Part shown: in pieces, positions 5,747 to 6,711 of the stretch
How positions within the stretch are numbered: the first letter of the stretch is position 1
Layout of the letters: the number at the start of each line of letters is the position of its first letter
Source: Thermoprotei archaeon
GTDB taxonomy: Archaea > Thermoproteota > Thermoprotei_A > Sulfolobales > NBVN01
DNA: 6,711 nucleotides
NCBI GenBank assembly: GCA_003661745.1
Contig: QMWS01000040.1
Coordinates: forward strand, 1 to 6,711
Direction of reading: 5' to 3'
Notes under the pieces: model-generated
Told to the model about the DNA's origin: nothing
Databases searched by the model: none
Seen by the model: only the letters and a program-made list of their open reading frames with translations
Position numbers and translations under genes: made by a program

Positions 5747-6711
5747 TTGAGAACGAATATACTTGTTATTGGCGGTAGTCCCGCAGGCATAGTAGCTACC
5801 TTAACATCTAAGCAGGCGAACAAGGAAGTAACTGTTGCTAGGAGGGGGAAGTTCGTTGTAGTACCCTGCGGGATCCCATATATCTTTGGAACCCTCAGGA
5901 GCGTCGAGAAGGATAGGATACCTGATGAAGTTCTCACGAAGAATAATGTTAACTTAGTCATTGATGTAGTAGTTGATGTCGACCTTAAGGATGAGGTTGC
6001 TAGATTGAGGTGCGATGACAACATATCGTTTGAGAAGCCAGTTCTAGCTATTGGGTCAAACCCTTCTATTTCGCCAATAGGGGGTGTTGACTTAGAGAAT
6101 GTCTTTCTAGTCTATAAGGATCCTGAACACCTGAGCGAAATTCTGAAGGCTATTAACGAGTGTGAGAGAATAGGATAATCATAATAGGCAGCGGCTTCAT
6201 AGGTGTTAAGTTCGATGACGACCTAGCGAAGATTAGGAGGAAGGTGACTATTGTCGAGCTCCTCTCGCACGTACTAGCCTTCTCCTTTGATGATGAATTC
6301 TAAGGGTTAGCGGAGGAGAAGCTCAGAGAGCTCAGCGTCGAATTAAGAATTAATTCTAGGGTTGTTAAGATAGAAGGGAAGGATAGCGTTGAGGAGGTAG
6401 TTCTAGATAGTGGCGAGAGAATAAGGAGTAACATGGTGATACTTGCTATGGGAGCTAAGCCAAATACCGACTTAGCTCAGAAGATGGGGCTTAAGATAAG
6501 TGAGTATGGTGTTGAGTTGAAGTAGATGAGTACATGATGGCCTCACACCTCGACGTCTTCGCTGTCGTGGACTGTGCTGAGAAGAGGGGCTTCTTCGCGG
6601 GGAAGCTGAAGCCAGTAGTGCTTGCGTCTGTAGCTATAGCAGAAGCTAGGATAGCTGGCGCGAACTTATACAAGATAACTGCGTTTAGGCAGATGAAGGG
6701 TGCGCTTGGCA
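5747..6711 (+). pseudogene. Broken FAD-dependent NADH oxidase / CoA-disulfide reductase-type gene, cut by the window edge
   Basis: The intact ancestor would be a flavoprotein of the pyridine nucleotide-disulfide oxidoreductase family, moving electrons from NAD(P)H through FAD and a single active cysteine to a disulfide, sulfur or oxygen. Part 1 (TTG 5747 to TAA 6176): FAD motif NILVIGGSPAGIVA, active Cys41 in VPCGIPY, LAIGSNP, GVDLENVFLVYKD. Part 2, in a second frame from about 6178: NAD motif IIIGSGFIGVKF, VTIVELL, a stop (TAA 6301-6303), then LREL, LAMGAKPNTDLA, stop (TAG 6523-6525). Part 3, in a third frame from about 6522 to the edge: VDEYMMASHLDVFAVVDCAEKRGFF, VLASVAIAEARIAGANLY. Together these give the family order without gaps. 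Besides two frameshifts and the stop at 6301, conserved residues have changed: GGGPAG became GGSPAG, GVEF became GVKF, and the FAD-binding Gly of AVGDC became Val (GTG 6567-6569). The C-terminal dimerisation domain lies beyond the window. No clear ribosome binding site precedes the TTG. Which member of the family it was cannot be decided from this. Confidence 0.88.

Noticed and set aside
5680..6024. 114-residue minus-strand frame over the oxidoreductase pseudogene
   Set aside because: Opposite recognisable FAD-binding and active-cysteine motifs on the plus strand; Ser/Thr/Leu-rich antisense composition.
6301..6525. Stop-codon readthrough, selenocysteine or pyrrolysine decoding as an explanation for the internal stops
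   Set aside because: Stops are of different kinds and frame changes are also needed; conserved residues are mutated too, so decay is simpler.

Overview
The window looks like part of a genome from a thermophilic archaeon, most likely of the Thermoproteota. This is inferred from four things: arginine is coded mainly by AGG/AGA and isoleucine often by ATA; spacers are AT-rich with TTTAAAA-type TATA boxes; GGTG-type ribosome binding sites sit 7-9 nt before the ATG codons; and GTG or TTG starts are frequent. No rRNA, tRNA, CRISPR array or transposase was seen.

Left part (1-1798). The first ~110 bases may hold the 5' end of an unrecognised minus-strand gene that runs off the window. An AT-rich spacer follows. 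Next comes an intact minus-strand class III, PLP-dependent aminotransferase of the glutamate-1-semialdehyde aminomutase (GSAM) fold. It has all the PLP-binding residues but a substrate-gating loop unlike that of true HemL. Its 5' end carries a perfect 7-bp inverted repeat that may be an operator or an RNA hairpin.

Middle part (1799-4884). A divergent promoter region separates the aminotransferase from a plus-strand pair: a complete sodium:solute symporter of the SSS family (500 aa), then, 79 nt later, a complete histidinol dehydrogenase (hisD, 444 aa) with every expected zinc and catalytic residue. No other histidine gene is present. The aminotransferase, symporter and dehydrogenase could form a small uptake-and-conversion module for an amino compound, but this is inference from position only.

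Right part (4885-6711). The character changes to gene decay. From about 5022 to 5360, protein-like stretches hop between all three plus frames and are cut by stops. A 123-aa open frame (5350-5721) follows; it may be a small gene or the open 3' remnant of the same broken gene. From 5747 to the window edge lies an unmistakable FAD/NAD(P)H-dependent disulfide reductase (NADH oxidase / CoA-disulfide reductase type), broken by two frameshifts, at least one in-frame stop and substitutions in conserved glycines. The three upstream genes are free of lesions, so the damage looks like real pseudogenisation rather than general sequencing error.

I did not find a convincing new biological system. The most useful leads are the orphan hisD/symporter/aminotransferase arrangement, the non-HemL gating loop, the palindrome at the aminotransferase start, and the two adjacent decayed genes.
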